From contig NZ_JAPHOQ010000017.1 in NCBI RefSeq assembly GCF_026191355.1, forward strand, positions 1-64,000: a DNA stretch of 64,000 nucleotides. The letters are read 5' to 3'. Numbering within the stretch: position 1 is the first letter of the stretch; every line of letters begins with the position of its first letter. The notes below the pieces were generated by a model. The model saw only the letters and a list, made by a program, of their open reading frames with translations. It was not told where the DNA came from and did no database searches. The DNA is from Legionella sheltonii (lineage in GTDB: Bacteria; Pseudomonadota; Gammaproteobacteria; Legionellales; Legionellaceae). Below, in pieces: positions 17,082 through 26,044 of this stretch. Position numbers and translations under genes: made by a program.

Positions 17082-17723
17082 GTGGTGACTATCAAGAACA
17101 CTCCTCAAAAAATGTACCTGGTGTTTTATAACTAGGATTATTAAATAATGCAAAAACTCATTGTCTTCATCCTATTTATTCTTTTAGTACCCGAGGTAGC
17201 CTTAGGCACGATGCAACAAGTTCAACCGAAAGCGAAAAGCCCATCAGATTTCAAGTTTTCGGGTTATGTTGATGGTTCCTATAATTATCTTCAGGATAGT
17301 AATAAATTCACGAGTGGCACCTATGATCGCGTTTTTGACCTCAACCCGAATGGAGTGACGCTCCAACAAGCAGGCATCACCTTGGCGTATCAACCCCAAC
17401 AGGGATTTGGCGGTTTAATGACCCCTGTAGTGGGAAGTGATCCCAATATTTTCGCACCCTATGGTTGGAATCTTCGTTCCTTTGCGATGCCACAAGCCTA
17501 TGCGCAGTATGCGAGTGGTCCTTTGACGTTTATGGGAGGCAGTTTTATTGAATTAGCTGGGGCTGAAAATCTCTTTTCTTATAATGACACTAATTTTTCT
17601 CGCTCTATTCTCTGGGGCTATGCAGAGCCTTTTACCGTTACGGGATTAAGAGTGTCCTATATTCCAAACGATAAGCTCACCTTAATCGGTGGTATCAATA
17701 ATGGTTGGGACAGTCTTCGGGAT

Positions 17724-19019
17724 CTGAAAGATCCCCACGAAATTACCAAACACGGTTAAGCTCCTGTTCTATAATCTCTTGTAAGGTTCTAGGGTCAGGG
17801 GCTAAGGAACAGAGCTGATTATGCTCAATCATAAGCTTACCCAGGGTAAAATAAGAGAATATTTTCTTATCTTTGACCGTATTGGCTTGGAAGTATTGTT
17901 GTTTATTTTGACTATGTGCAATTACTCCAATAACCCAATAAGTAATTTGCACAATAGCAGCAAGAAGCATTTTTACTCCCCATCTATCTACTGAATGAGT
18001 ACGCACATAACGTCCTGCTAGTCCGAATTGATGACTTTTAACATCTCTAAACGATTCTTCTATTTGCATTCTTTTAAAATAGAGATTGATAATATCAGTA
18101 GGCCCTACATCCAATGGTAAATTAGTAGCCAAAATCCATGGCTCTTTATTAGCTTGACTATAACTTCCATTAGACAGTGTCGAGGTGGTTTTTCCTCGTG
18201 ATGTCTTTACCTTTCTTCCCTTAGGCTTACGATAGGTTGTAACCACCCTACAAGGTCTTGTATGCTCTTTGGTTAATAGAGCATGCTCATAATGTGTCGT
18301 TTTAGATTTAATATCAGGGATTAGTTCTTTAATGAGTTTCCATCCCAGTTCTTCGGATAATTGTACCGATTTAACTCCTCTTACACGACTTAGCCAATAC
18401 CAGCCCAGCGCTTCTATTTCTTTAAACCATTCTTCATAAAAACCGGCATCCATGATTACGATTACTCGACGATTTTTGGGCAAACAAAGACTCAACTCTT
18501 TTAAAAAGTCCTTAGCTCGTCCTTTTGTTTCGGTATCTCTATACACTTCTCGATAAAGAGGAAGACTTCTACCTTTTAACGCTATTTCTGCACTGAGCAT
18601 TTGAATTTCTCGGTCGTCTTTTAAGCAGCAAATATCTACAATCAAAGGTAAGGTTGTATCTTGCGAGATGTAAGTAAAAACAAAGCTTGATAACCCTTGA
18701 TAAATGGAAAAAAGTTCATTATGCAGTGCCTTATTGCCTTCCAGCCTATCAACTTTCTTTATCTTATTTTTTAATTTTGCATCTCCAGGCAAGTTCCTCC
18801 CTAATTCACTTAATGAAAGGTTTTGGCTATGTCTTAAGCCTGATGCTACATCCATTACTGCATTCAATCGTGATATATGAATTTCAGGACATGATTCTGT
18901 AAGCGAATTATAAAGATAGGTTTCTACAGCTAACATTTTAATTTCCATGAGTCTTAATGACGCTCATTTGATCATGAGACGCTCTTTATTTCAACTCATA
19001 ATTCGTGGGGATAGATCAG
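17724..19019 (-). mobile_element. IS4-family (IS10-like) insertion sequence, 1296 bp
   Basis: The ends are inverted: left CTGAAAGATCCCCACGAA, right (complemented) CTGATCTATCCCCACGAA, differing at 3 of 18 positions. The CTGA...ATCCCC form recalls IS10. The direct repeat TTCGGGAT (17716-17723 and 19020-19027) flanks it as the target duplication. IS10 relatives usually make 9 bp; the ninth base differs here. The element contains one transposase gene. Confidence 0.9.
17743..18948 (-). CDS. IS4/IS10-like transposase
   Basis: A 401-residue DDE transposase, nearly the length of IS10 transposase (402). It carries a first Asp in LIVDICCL, a second in VIMDAGFYEEWFKEIE, the LGWYWLSRVRG block that follows it in IS10 relatives, and the Y-(2)-R-(3)-E-(6)-K signature in YFKRMQIEESFRDVKSHQFG. 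The reading frame is complete, so the element could still be active. Confidence 0.93.
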   Translation of the reverse strand: MEIKMLAVETYLYNSLTESCPEIHISRLNAVMDVASGLRHSQNLSLSELGRNLPGDAKLKNKIKKVDRLEGNKALHNELFSIYQGLSSFVFTYISQDTTLPLIVDICCLKDDREIQMLSAEIALKGRSLPLYREVYRDTETKGRAKDFLKELSLCLPKNRRVIVIMDAGFYEEWFKEIEALGWYWLSRVRGVKSVQLSEELGWKLIKELIPDIKSKTTHYEHALLTKEHTRPCRVVTTYRKPKGRKVKTSRGKTTSTLSNGSYSQANKEPWILATNLPLDVGPTDIINLYFKRMQIEESFRDVKSHQFGLAGRYVRTHSVDRWGVKMLLAAIVQITYWVIGVIAHSQNKQQYFQANTVKDKKIFSYFTLGKLMIEHNQLCSLAPDPRTLQEIIEQELNRVW

Positions 19020-19564
19020 TTCGGGATACCAGCCGTCAGAAAACCATGGAACTGGGAGCCTCTTATACATTTAACCCCATGTTTTCTTTAGCCGCTTATG
19101 CTTATTCAGGCCAACAGCGTATCGCGGAAAGAACATCGAGTGGCCCGAAAGGACAACGCACGCTGATTGATTTAATTGCCACTTTAAATATTACTAAAAA
19201 ATTATGTTTCGTCGTCAACTACGATGGCGCACTACAAACGAAAGCAGCACTTCCTAATGGCACCATAGCAGAAGCAGTGTGGCAAGGCATTGCTGGATAT
19301 GTGAATTATCAATTAAATCCCAAATGGCGAACATCCCTACGTGGAGAAATTTTTTCTGATAGAAATGGTTATCGTACGGGGGTAGCGCAAACTTGGGATG
19401 AGCTCACTATAACATTAAGCTATTTTCCCATTAAAAATCTTGAGTTTCGTGCAGAAACTCGACGTGATTTTTCTAACGTTAGTTCTTTTCTGAATAAAAA
19501 CGGCATTACAACAAGTCACAATCAACAATCATTTGCTTTAGAGGGTATTTTTAGGTTTACATAA

Positions 19565-19911
19565 AAACTATAAGTCTGAGCCATATTACTTGCCTTATTT
19601 TTCTTTCCCTGAAAACAAGCTCACTATAGCAGTATGCCCTAGTCTTTCCCTCTAAGGTTACTTAAACCAATAAGTATAGGATCCTACTATCATGCCTATA
19701 ACGAAAGGGGATCGAGATTAAATGTAGCAAGTGCTGTTATTGAGGGTCCAGATCAATACCCTGTCATACCCCAATCTATACCGAAAATAGCACCCCAATG
19801 ACAAGACTTGTTTTGATTTTCTTTTTTGATGGTAGGTAAAATTCTGCAGATAATCGTGGTTTTCCGAGTTGAAGAACAAAACGATAGCCTAACTAAGACA
19901 CTATTTCCCAA
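19565..19911. other. Gap with no recognised gene
   Basis: About 350 bases between the broken porin gene and the RelE-type gene. Only short frames with stops are seen. No repeat, terminator or RNA gene was recognised. Confidence 0.45.
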
Positions 19912-20199
19912 TTAAAAATTATCATAAACTTCTTTTCGGTGTTTTATAGCAATAATAACGACTGTATTTGTTTCTGCTTCAATGCGGTAAACAACCCTAT
20001 AGTCACTGACTCGCAAACGTCTGTGCCCTTTAAGGCTATAACGCAATGGCTTACCAAAACCAATAGGATCGATCATCAATCGCTCTTCAATCGCTTTTTT
20101 TATGATTTTTTTAGCTGTAGTTGGCAACTCAGGTATGTCGTATTTGACAACATCTTCTACATATTCAATTTGATACAGTTTACTTCCAGGCGTCATCAT
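19912..20199 (-). CDS. RelE/ParE-type toxin
   Basis: A 95-residue protein of the RelE/ParE fold: YQIEYVEDVVKYDIPELP at the front, GFGKPLRYSLKGHRRLRVSDYRVVYRI in the middle, and IAIKHRKEVYDNF at the end. The run of basic residues and RVVYRI are typical of ribosome-dependent mRNA-cleaving RelE toxins. It overlaps the ribbon-helix-helix gene upstream by 20 bases, a normal toxin-antitoxin order. The partners form an autoregulated complex. Whether the target is the ribosome or gyrase is not certain. Confidence 0.88.
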   Translation of the reverse strand: MMTPGSKLYQIEYVEDVVKYDIPELPTTAKKIIKKAIEERLMIDPIGFGKPLRYSLKGHRRLRVSDYRVVYRIEAETNTVVIIAIKHRKEVYDNF

Positions 20200-20401
20200 G
20201 TCTCACCTTTCTCACTCTAGCATGATCTCGAAACTCCGCAATAGCAGACAATACTCTATCTTCTCGCCGTTCTAAGGCTTCCAGGATTAGCTCTTTAGCT
20301 AATCCCGAAATTGATTTATGTTCTAGCTCGGCCAGATAAGCAAGTAAGCCGGCTGTTGACTCTTCAAAGGTAATATTTATTCTAGGATTTTTAGTGGGCA
20401 T
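20180..20401 (-). CDS. Ribbon-helix-helix antitoxin
   Basis: The preferred start is ATG 20401, with AGGAG about 9 bases upstream, giving 73 residues; an in-frame start 24 bases earlier lacks such a site. The front is a ribbon-helix-helix DNA-binding domain (RINITFEESTAGLLAYLAEL). The charged C-terminal tail (FRDHARVRKVRHDDAWK) would wrap the toxin. It precedes and overlaps the RelE-type gene and probably represses the pair. Confidence 0.85.
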   Translation of the reverse strand: MPTKNPRINITFEESTAGLLAYLAELEHKSISGLAKELILEALERREDRVLSAIAEFRDHARVRKVRHDDAWK

Positions 20402-21117
20402 AATGATTACTCCTAATTTGTGCATATATTAAGTGTAACACTTTTGCATCACCTGTCAAATAGTAATAATATTTATGAAAACACTTTGTGATTGGGATTG
20501 ATTCTCAATTCGAGATGATTGATTTGTGGATATTGTTTTGAGTTGACTGTTGTTTTTCTATTTATTGCTGAGATGGGTGATTTTTCTTTGGTGCTAAAAA
20601 AGCATAGTATACTTTTACATATGAAATCATCGGTATGATTGGGTGTTAGATTATAACTTTTCCATTTTTAATATTATCAGTGAGTAAGTTTGTTTCTTGA
20701 GTTCGGTTACAAAAAGATGAGCCAACGGCAACACCTAAAGCGAAATAGTCTCTTGAGCGCATCGAAGTATCCTTATTTTTAATTCATTTTAACTCGTAAG
20801 TTTACGAGTCGCAATATTGCGTTACGCAAATTCACGACATAAATTAAATAGAGGAAGGTGTTTTAGTTAAGTTGGGATGTTTTTTAAATAGGAGGTGTCC
20901 ATTAGAAAAGAAATGAGATAAGACACTCACCAGAACGGTCCAGACAAATAGCAATTGCTCATGAAACAAAATATAAATGCTAGGACGGAGGACTATAGAG
21001 TTTATTGCATCATGATTATGCTATGATTCTAATAGCTTCATTGAATTTGTAAGAGGTTTTTTTGTTTCAGTGACCTAAGACAATATTGTATAAGGAAACC
21101 AAGGAAGGATAGAGCAC
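20402..21117. other. Gap before phaC with one gene remnant
   Basis: About 700 bases with no complete gene. A short ATPase stub lies at 20646-20762. The right end holds the phaC ribosome-binding site (GGAAGGA). Nothing else was recognised. Confidence 0.45.
20646..20762 (-). pseudogene. N-terminal stub of an archaeal-type AAA ATPase gene
   Basis: A 38-codon minus-strand frame, preceded by AAGGA, reads SFCNRTQETNLLTDNIKNGK. This matches the opening of ATPases that continue with a SPRRYGKTSL-type Walker A. The frame stops right where the P-loop should begin, so only the front remains. Confidence 0.5.
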
Positions 21118-22911
21118 ATGAATGGACCAAGAAAAGAATGTTGCGCTAACGAGGGGACATCCACTTCCCAGAAAGAACTGAGGTCATCAAATGCCTCCAT
21201 GCCGTGTTGCTCGCCTACTGATTCAGATGAGCTCGCTCATTTTTTTAGTTTTCTCACTCAATTTTTTCAGGCAAGTCTTGGTAAGGCAACCGCAGGAATG
21301 AGTCCGGCAGCTTTGCGGATTGCCTTCTTTTCTTGGCTTGTTCAATTGCAACAGTCACCAGGACTCTTACTGGAATTAGCACTGTATCCTGCGGTGCATG
21401 CCCATGATTGCATGAATAATGTGCTCTGCGTGGATCGCGCTGCGGGTGGTGAGGATGTTCGTTTTCATAAAGAAAGCTGGGAGGCGATGCCTTGGCGGCT
21501 GTTTGCTGAGCAATTTCTGCAAATTGAAGATTGGTGGAGGCGTGCCACTCAGGTTCCTGGATTACCTAAACCAGTTGAACGTACGGTTTCTTTTTGGGCA
21601 CGACAATTCCTTGATGCCTGGTCCCCTTCTAATTTTGTCTGGACTAACCCTGATTTATTCTATGAAACGATTCACTCCAATGGTTTTAATTTGATTCGTG
21701 GCACTGAAATAGCGATTCAGGACTTGCTCGATAGGCTAACTGGTGCACCGCCTGCTGGAGCAGAACAGTTCCTACCCGGGAAGGGTGTAGCAGTGACTCC
21801 GGGACGTGTTGTCTTTCAGAACCATTTAATCGAACTCATTCAATATGAGCCCCAAACTAAAACGGTTTTTAAAGAGCCGATATTGATACTGCCTGCGTGG
21901 ATTATGAAATATTACATTCTGGATTTATCTCCTCATAATTCATTGGTCAAATGGCTTGTTGGTCAAGGACACACCGTGTTTATTGTTTCATGGCGCAATC
22001 CTGATGGTGCTGATCGTGATTTAGGCATGGATGACTATTATCGACAAGGGGCTATGGCCGCCATTAATGCGGTTTCTGCACTGCTGCCCCAAGTCAAAAT
22101 CAATCTGATGGGGTATTGTTTAGGTGGCACCCTGGCAATGATTGCGGCAGCGGCAATGGCTCGCAATGAGGATAATCGGCTTAATAGTCTCACACTACTG
22201 GCTGCCCAAGGGGATTTCACCGAGGCTGGGGAATTAATGCTTTTTGTCACCGACAGTGAAGTTGCTTTTCTCAAGAGTATGATGTGGGAGCAGGGGTACC
22301 TTGATACCAAGCAAATGGCTGGTTCCTTTCAGATGCTGCGTGCCTATGATTTGATTTGGTCTAAAATGATTCAAGATTACATGCATGGGGTGCGTCGTGG
22401 TACCATTGATTTGCTGGCATGGAACGCGGATGCCACCCGCATGCCTTATAAGATGCATAGTGAATACCTTGAAAAGCTCTTCCTCAATAATGATTTTGCG
22501 GAAGGACGCTTTAGCGTTGAAGGGGAGCCGGTCGCTGCCGAAAACATTCAATTGCCGATTTTTGCTGTGGGTACTGAAAAAGACCATGTGGCCCCTTGGC
22601 AATCGGTGTATAAAATTCATCTGATGGTCAATAGTGATACGACCTTTATTTTGACCAGCGGTGGGCATAATGCGGGGATTGTCAGTGAGCCAGGGCGTCC
22701 GGGACATTATTATCATATTCATGAACGCAAGCAGGGGGATGCTTATTTAAATCCCTCTCGTTGGTTAAAGAAAGCAGAAAAGAAAGGCGACTCCTGGTGG
22801 CACGCCTTACATGATTGGTTGGTGCAACACGATACCTCAAAACGGGTTGCTCCGCCTGCTCTTGAGCAAGCACTGCCTTTAGCTCCTGGTACCTACGTGA
22901 TGCAAAAGTAA
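21118..22911 (+). CDS. phaC: Poly(3-hydroxyalkanoate) synthase, class I
   Basis: A 597-residue PHA synthase, the usual class I length. The lipase-like box holding the nucleophile is GYCLGG (residues about 336-341). The catalytic Asp lies in GTEKDHVAPW and the His in SGGHNAGI. The N-terminal PhaC domain (about 60-240) and the alpha/beta-hydrolase core are complete. It polymerises hydroxyacyl-CoA into storage granules. The extreme N-terminus is unusual, with CC pairs near residues 8-9 and 30-31. The next gene, 10 bases away, encodes a MaoC/phosphotransacylase protein, a common partner in PHA metabolism. Confidence 0.95.
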   Translation: MNGPRKECCANEGTSTSQKELRSSNASMPCCSPTDSDELAHFFSFLTQFFQASLGKATAGMSPAALRIAFFSWLVQLQQSPGLLLELALYPAVHAHDCMNNVLCVDRAAGGEDVRFHKESWEAMPWRLFAEQFLQIEDWWRRATQVPGLPKPVERTVSFWARQFLDAWSPSNFVWTNPDLFYETIHSNGFNLIRGTEIAIQDLLDRLTGAPPAGAEQFLPGKGVAVTPGRVVFQNHLIELIQYEPQTKTVFKEPILILPAWIMKYYILDLSPHNSLVKWLVGQGHTVFIVSWRNPDGADRDLGMDDYYRQGAMAAINAVSALLPQVKINLMGYCLGGTLAMIAAAAMARNEDNRLNSLTLLAAQGDFTEAGELMLFVTDSEVAFLKSMMWEQGYLDTKQMAGSFQMLRAYDLIWSKMIQDYMHGVRRGTIDLLAWNADATRMPYKMHSEYLEKLFLNNDFAEGRFSVEGEPVAAENIQLPIFAVGTEKDHVAPWQSVYKIHLMVNSDTTFILTSGGHNAGIVSEPGRPGHYYHIHERKQGDAYLNPSRWLKKAEKKGDSWWHALHDWLVQHDTSKRVAPPALEQALPLAPGTYVMQK

Positions 22912-22921
22912 AGGAATAACG

Positions 22922-23907
22922 ATGGATAAGGAATTTCTAGAGAATGTCACGTTTGATGAGCTCACCCTTGGACAGCAGGCGAGCCTAAGTAAGACGCTCA
23001 CCCAAGAAGATATTGAACTTTTTGCGGTGATGTCAGGCGATGTGAATCCGGCACACATGGATCCCAAATTTGCTCAAAGCGACATTTTTCATGGTATTGT
23101 AGGTCATGGCATGTGGTCAGGCTCTCTGATTTCAGCACTTCTTGGCACCATTTTGCCGGGACCTGGAACGATTTATCTTGAGCAAGATATCCAATTTAAA
23201 AAACCGGTACGCATTGGCGATACGCTTACCATCACGCTTATTGTCCGTGACAAACGAGCGAAGCAAGCCATTGTCACCTTGGATTGTAAGGGGGTAAATC
23301 AACGCGGCGAAATTGTGGTCGAAGGTTTGGCTACTGTGCTCGCACCAACGCAAAAAATAAGGGTTGCTAAAGCGAGTCTGCCCCAGGTGGAAATTCATAG
23401 CCATGACCGGTTTCAAGCCATCATTCAAACCTGCCAATGCATGGGAAGGATTCGTACCGCGGTGGTCCATCCAGTAAAAGCCAGTGTGCTGGAAGCAGTC
23501 GCTGATGCGGTAAAGGCTAAACTTATGATCCCGGTATTAATTGGCCCCATAGAAAAAATTAAGTCAGCCGCTATTGAAGCTAAAATTGATGTCTCTGAGT
23601 GGGAACTTATTGATACGGAGCATAGTGATGCTGCAGCCAGGGTAGCCGCGGAGTTAGCAGCGACTGGCGCAGTCGATGCCATCATGAAAGGCGCTTTGAC
23701 CACCCATGAGTTGTTGGCCGCCATTGTGCCTGCCACCTCCAACTTACGCACCCAATACCGGATTAGCCATGCCTATATCATGGATGTTCCCTCTTACCAT
23801 AAACCACTCATGATTACGGATGCGGCGATTAATATCGCACCCAGTGCTTCTGAGAAGGCCGATATCTGTCAAAATGCAATTAATCTTTGGCGTGTCTTAT
23901 ACGGTAT
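22922..23907 (+). pseudogene. MaoC / phosphate acyltransferase fusion, 3' end cut by IS
   Basis: About 329 native codons remain. Residues about 15-140 form a MaoC hot-dog enoyl-CoA hydratase domain (FAVMSGDVNPAHMDPKFA, then GIVGHGMWSGSLISALLG). Residues about 155-329 form the front of a phosphate acetyl/butyryl-transferase (DAIMKGALTTHELLAAIVP). Family proteins run to about 460-470 residues. Here the reading enters the IS at 23908 and stops after 24 foreign residues. The missing part carries much of the phosphotransacylase active site, so only the hydratase half could work. It is probably in one operon with phaC. Confidence 0.88.
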
Positions 23908-25077
23908 CAAGTCGTTGCTAGTAAATGGCTTTAAAATTGCCTCAAAGGATGAATTAAAATTGACCTGTAGTGATTGTTCATGAAGAAGCCTCCAGGAATG
24001 AACTTATTTGCCCATTAAGATCAATTATCGCTCTGTTTAGTTTTATTTGAGACGAGTTATCGCCTGGGTTCAAACACCCCATAAGAAAAATTATGCTTTG
24101 CTCAGAGCTCTATTTGGGACTAAAAAAATGTCTCAGATTGATCATTGTATAGGCTATGGTTTTCATGGCATAGTGATGTGGGCTATGATGCTCAAATCGA
24201 AGAAGCAAGCGTTTGAATTTGTCTTCCCAAGCAAAAACTCGCTCAATCGTACGAAACCGCTCTTTAAAAATAGCTTTGTTGAATAACCGCTTTCTTCCTC
24301 GCTTGGAGCGTTTGCGATTGCGTTTGTTTTCATTAATATTTGGGATCATGCCCGCGTTAAAGATCATCTTGCGATTGGCTTTGCAATCATAAACACCATC
24401 AAGGCTCATTACCGAGCCCTCCAGTGAGAAGCCCACTGCTTGGGCAATTTGTTTTAGGGGTTTAAACGCATCCCGTAGCATGGGGGATTCATTTTTGTTC
24501 CCTGGTCCAGTGACAAATGGCGCAATAACATTGCAGTTTCGGTCACAAAGAGCAACAACTTTGTCTCCTTTGAGATGTTTATGTCCACTGAACCCGAGGT
24601 TATCGCCCCTTTTTTAGCAGCAGTTGTTGTGCCGTCACCATGAATAATACTTGTGTCGAGTAGATTGTTTTTGGAAAGTAATTCCACAGAGGCCTCAAAC
24701 ATCCGATCAAAGCAACCTTTCTTGAGCCAGGCTCTGAAGTGTTTGAAAATACGGGTGTAACTGATTTCTGGCTTGCCGTCAGCCATTTTATCAATCGGCA
24801 ATTTATACCATTGGCACCCTGTATGAATGACGTACAAAATGTAGTTAAATATTTTATACAGTGCTACTTTGGGCCTTGGTCCGCGTTTTCCTTTTTGCAG
24901 ATAGGGAAAGACAAATACATTGAACTCATTTTCAGTTAATTGCGTTGGAATCCTGTTGTAGCCTCGCTTACTCACATTAGCCCCCTGTTTTTATTTTCTT
25001 AATTATAAAATTAAATGTTGGGGCAATTTGTTGAATTTAAATGTATTTTTATAAATTACAAAACTAGCAACGAGTTG
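23908..25077 (-). mobile_element. IS5-family element, copy 1 (1170 bp)
   Basis: Inverted ends CAAGTCGTTGCTAGT and (complemented) CAACTCGTTGCTAGT, one mismatch. It carries a two-frame transposase gene. A copy of the same length and same encoded proteins lies at 34671-35840 in the same orientation. No target duplication flanks this copy, since its two sides belong to unrelated genes (the phosphotransacylase gene and a reverse transcriptase gene). That points to recombination between copies. Confidence 0.9.
24110..24975 (-). CDS. IS5-family transposase made by -1 frameshift (copy 1)
   Basis: Two overlapping frames, 173 codons (24454-24975) and 123 codons (24110-24481). At the run AAAAAAGGGG in codons for KKG, a -1 slip on A-AAA-AAG moves reading to RGDNLGFSGHKHLKGDKVV and on to MLRDAFKPLKQ in the second frame. 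The fused protein has DDE residues in HGDGTTTA, SLDGVYD and FRTIERVFAWEDKF. Programmed frameshifting is known in this IS5 subgroup (IS427-like). Without the slip no active transposase would form. Confidence 0.88.
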
Positions 25078-25281
25078 AATCACAAAAGCAATGGAGCGTC
25101 CAGGATGCCAGGTGCTGGAATTGAGTTCCTCTCGCAAAGCAATGAGATTGCTTTCATAATCCGTTTCAAAGCGGAGCGCATTCATGGTGTTGCGCTTGTT
25201 CTTGCGGCAATCAAAGTAGGCCTGGAACAAGGATTCCAGTGTCGCGCCGTGCTCCATATGATCATGTTCTTCTTCTCCCAT
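25078..25281 (-). pseudogene. DGR reverse transcriptase, N-terminal stub
   Basis: The last 68 native codons before the IS end read like the N-terminus of DGR reverse transcriptases: SLFQAYFDCRKNKRNTM, then RFETDYESNLIALREELN and HPGRSIAFVI. In Bordetella-type elements the same block opens a protein of about 330 residues, with the YMDD-type active site further on. That part is absent; the frame runs into IS copy 1. Its position right after the template repeat is the standard DGR order. The stub cannot polymerise DNA. Confidence 0.85.
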
Positions 25282-25352
25282 AGTTTATCCCAATAAAGTG
25301 GTGTGGACCTGTTAAATGCCCACACCGATTGTGACTTTGCTTTGTTTAAAAC

Positions 25353-25488
25353 CCCGAACACACCGAACAGGTTGTTCGTTGTTCTTATTGTCGTTGTTGT
25401 CGTTACCCGACGGGAAGTTCACGTTCCACGCGTTGTTGTTGTCGTTCTGCGACGAACTCCAGTAGAACGCGGACGAAAACCCGCCAAA
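25353..25488 (-). repeat. DGR template repeat (TR)
   Basis: A 136-bp segment, non-coding in this place, that matches the 3' end of the target gene at 26059-26194. On the minus strand it is packed with AAC and GAC triplets (encoding N and D if read), as in adenine-mutagenised templates. It differs from the variable repeat at 19 positions, all adenines in this copy. It lies between avd and the reverse transcriptase stub, the standard place. Confidence 0.95.
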
Positions 25489-25612
25489 CGCAATACAAAG
25501 GCGTTTTGGTCTACATAAGGCATCTTATGCAGACACGAATCAACTGCTGCTATACAACAGTCCCTTTGTCGCTTTTAAACAAAAGCATGCTCGCTCATGA
25601 ACACCGTAGCCT

Positions 25613-25966
25613 TCATGATTCTGGCTTTCGGCTGGCATTACGCCAGCCAGTCACCTGTTTGCCTATGCGTGTCAAGAGTTCACTTAACTGGGCTTGCCTT
25701 TTAAGTGATATCAGCTTCATCTCAACACACAAGCGAACTTCCAATTTCAATAACTCCATCTCATCTAAAAACACCTCCAAATGCTCTATCCTGTTTTGAT
25801 GCTTGTTGGCCCGGTAAATACAACGAAGCAAATGAAGGGCATCGCGCTTCATATCCTGGCCCAGTGTGTATCGATATTCTCTTGGAAAATCACGGGTTAC
25901 CTCAAACACTCTCAGAACCAACTGATAACTGTCCTTATAAACCGGTAACTCCGTATAGAAAGCCAT
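25613..25966 (-). CDS. avd: DGR accessory variability determinant Avd
   Basis: A 117-residue helical protein of the Avd/S23-like four-helix bundle type: YKDSYQLVLRVFEVTRDFPREYRYTLGQDMKRDALHLLRCIYRAN is split here over helices 1 and 2 (residues about 10-55), followed by two more helices. Avd forms a basic pentamer that binds the reverse transcriptase and template RNA and is needed for mutagenic homing. It follows the target gene and precedes the template repeat, the same order as mtd-avd-TR-brt in Bordetella phage. The gene looks intact although its reverse transcriptase partner is not. Confidence 0.9.
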   Translation of the reverse strand: MAFYTELPVYKDSYQLVLRVFEVTRDFPREYRYTLGQDMKRDALHLLRCIYRANKHQNRIEHLEVFLDEMELLKLEVRLCVEMKLISLKRQAQLSELLTRIGKQVTGWRNASRKPES

Positions 25967-26003
25967 TAATAAAAATCCAAATCATTCGTCTTTAAAGAAA
26001 TCA

Positions 26004-26024
26004 TGAGGCAGCTACGCTGCCTCA
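26004..26024. promoter_or_regulatory. DGR hairpin/cruciform downstream of the variable repeat
   Basis: A perfect 9-bp inverted repeat TGAGGCAGC / GCTGCCTCA with a 3-base loop, about 20 bases after the target stop codon. DGRs carry a short GC-rich hairpin at this place that aids target recognition. It could also act as a weak terminator or pause site. Confidence 0.75.
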
Positions 26025-26044
26025 AAAGAAAAGGGATAAAGGGG

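Larger units (their letters stand above)
17148..19564 (+). pseudogene. Outer-membrane beta-barrel porin gene split by an IS
   Basis: The front half (17148-17723, 192 codons) has a signal peptide ending near ALG and barrel sequence (FSGYVDGSYNYLQDSNKF, then GGINNGW). The back half (19028-19564, 178 codons) continues the barrel (MELGASYTFNPMFSLAAYAY) and ends in an aromatic strand (EGIFRFT). Removing the IS and one copy of its 8-bp duplication joins SLRD to TSRQKT in frame, giving a 370-residue protein of the BBP2-like beta-barrel type. As it stands the gene is broken. The disruption may be recent, since both halves are otherwise intact. Confidence 0.88.

Noticed and set aside
22234..22722. 162-codon minus-strand frame inside phaC
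   Set aside because: Antisense shadow of the PHA synthase gene, which has all its catalytic motifs on the plus strand.
25303..25518. Plus-strand frames across the template and variable repeats (also 26003-26323), rich in Val and Arg
   Set aside because: Antisense shadows of the AAC-rich repeats; the DGR explains the sequence.
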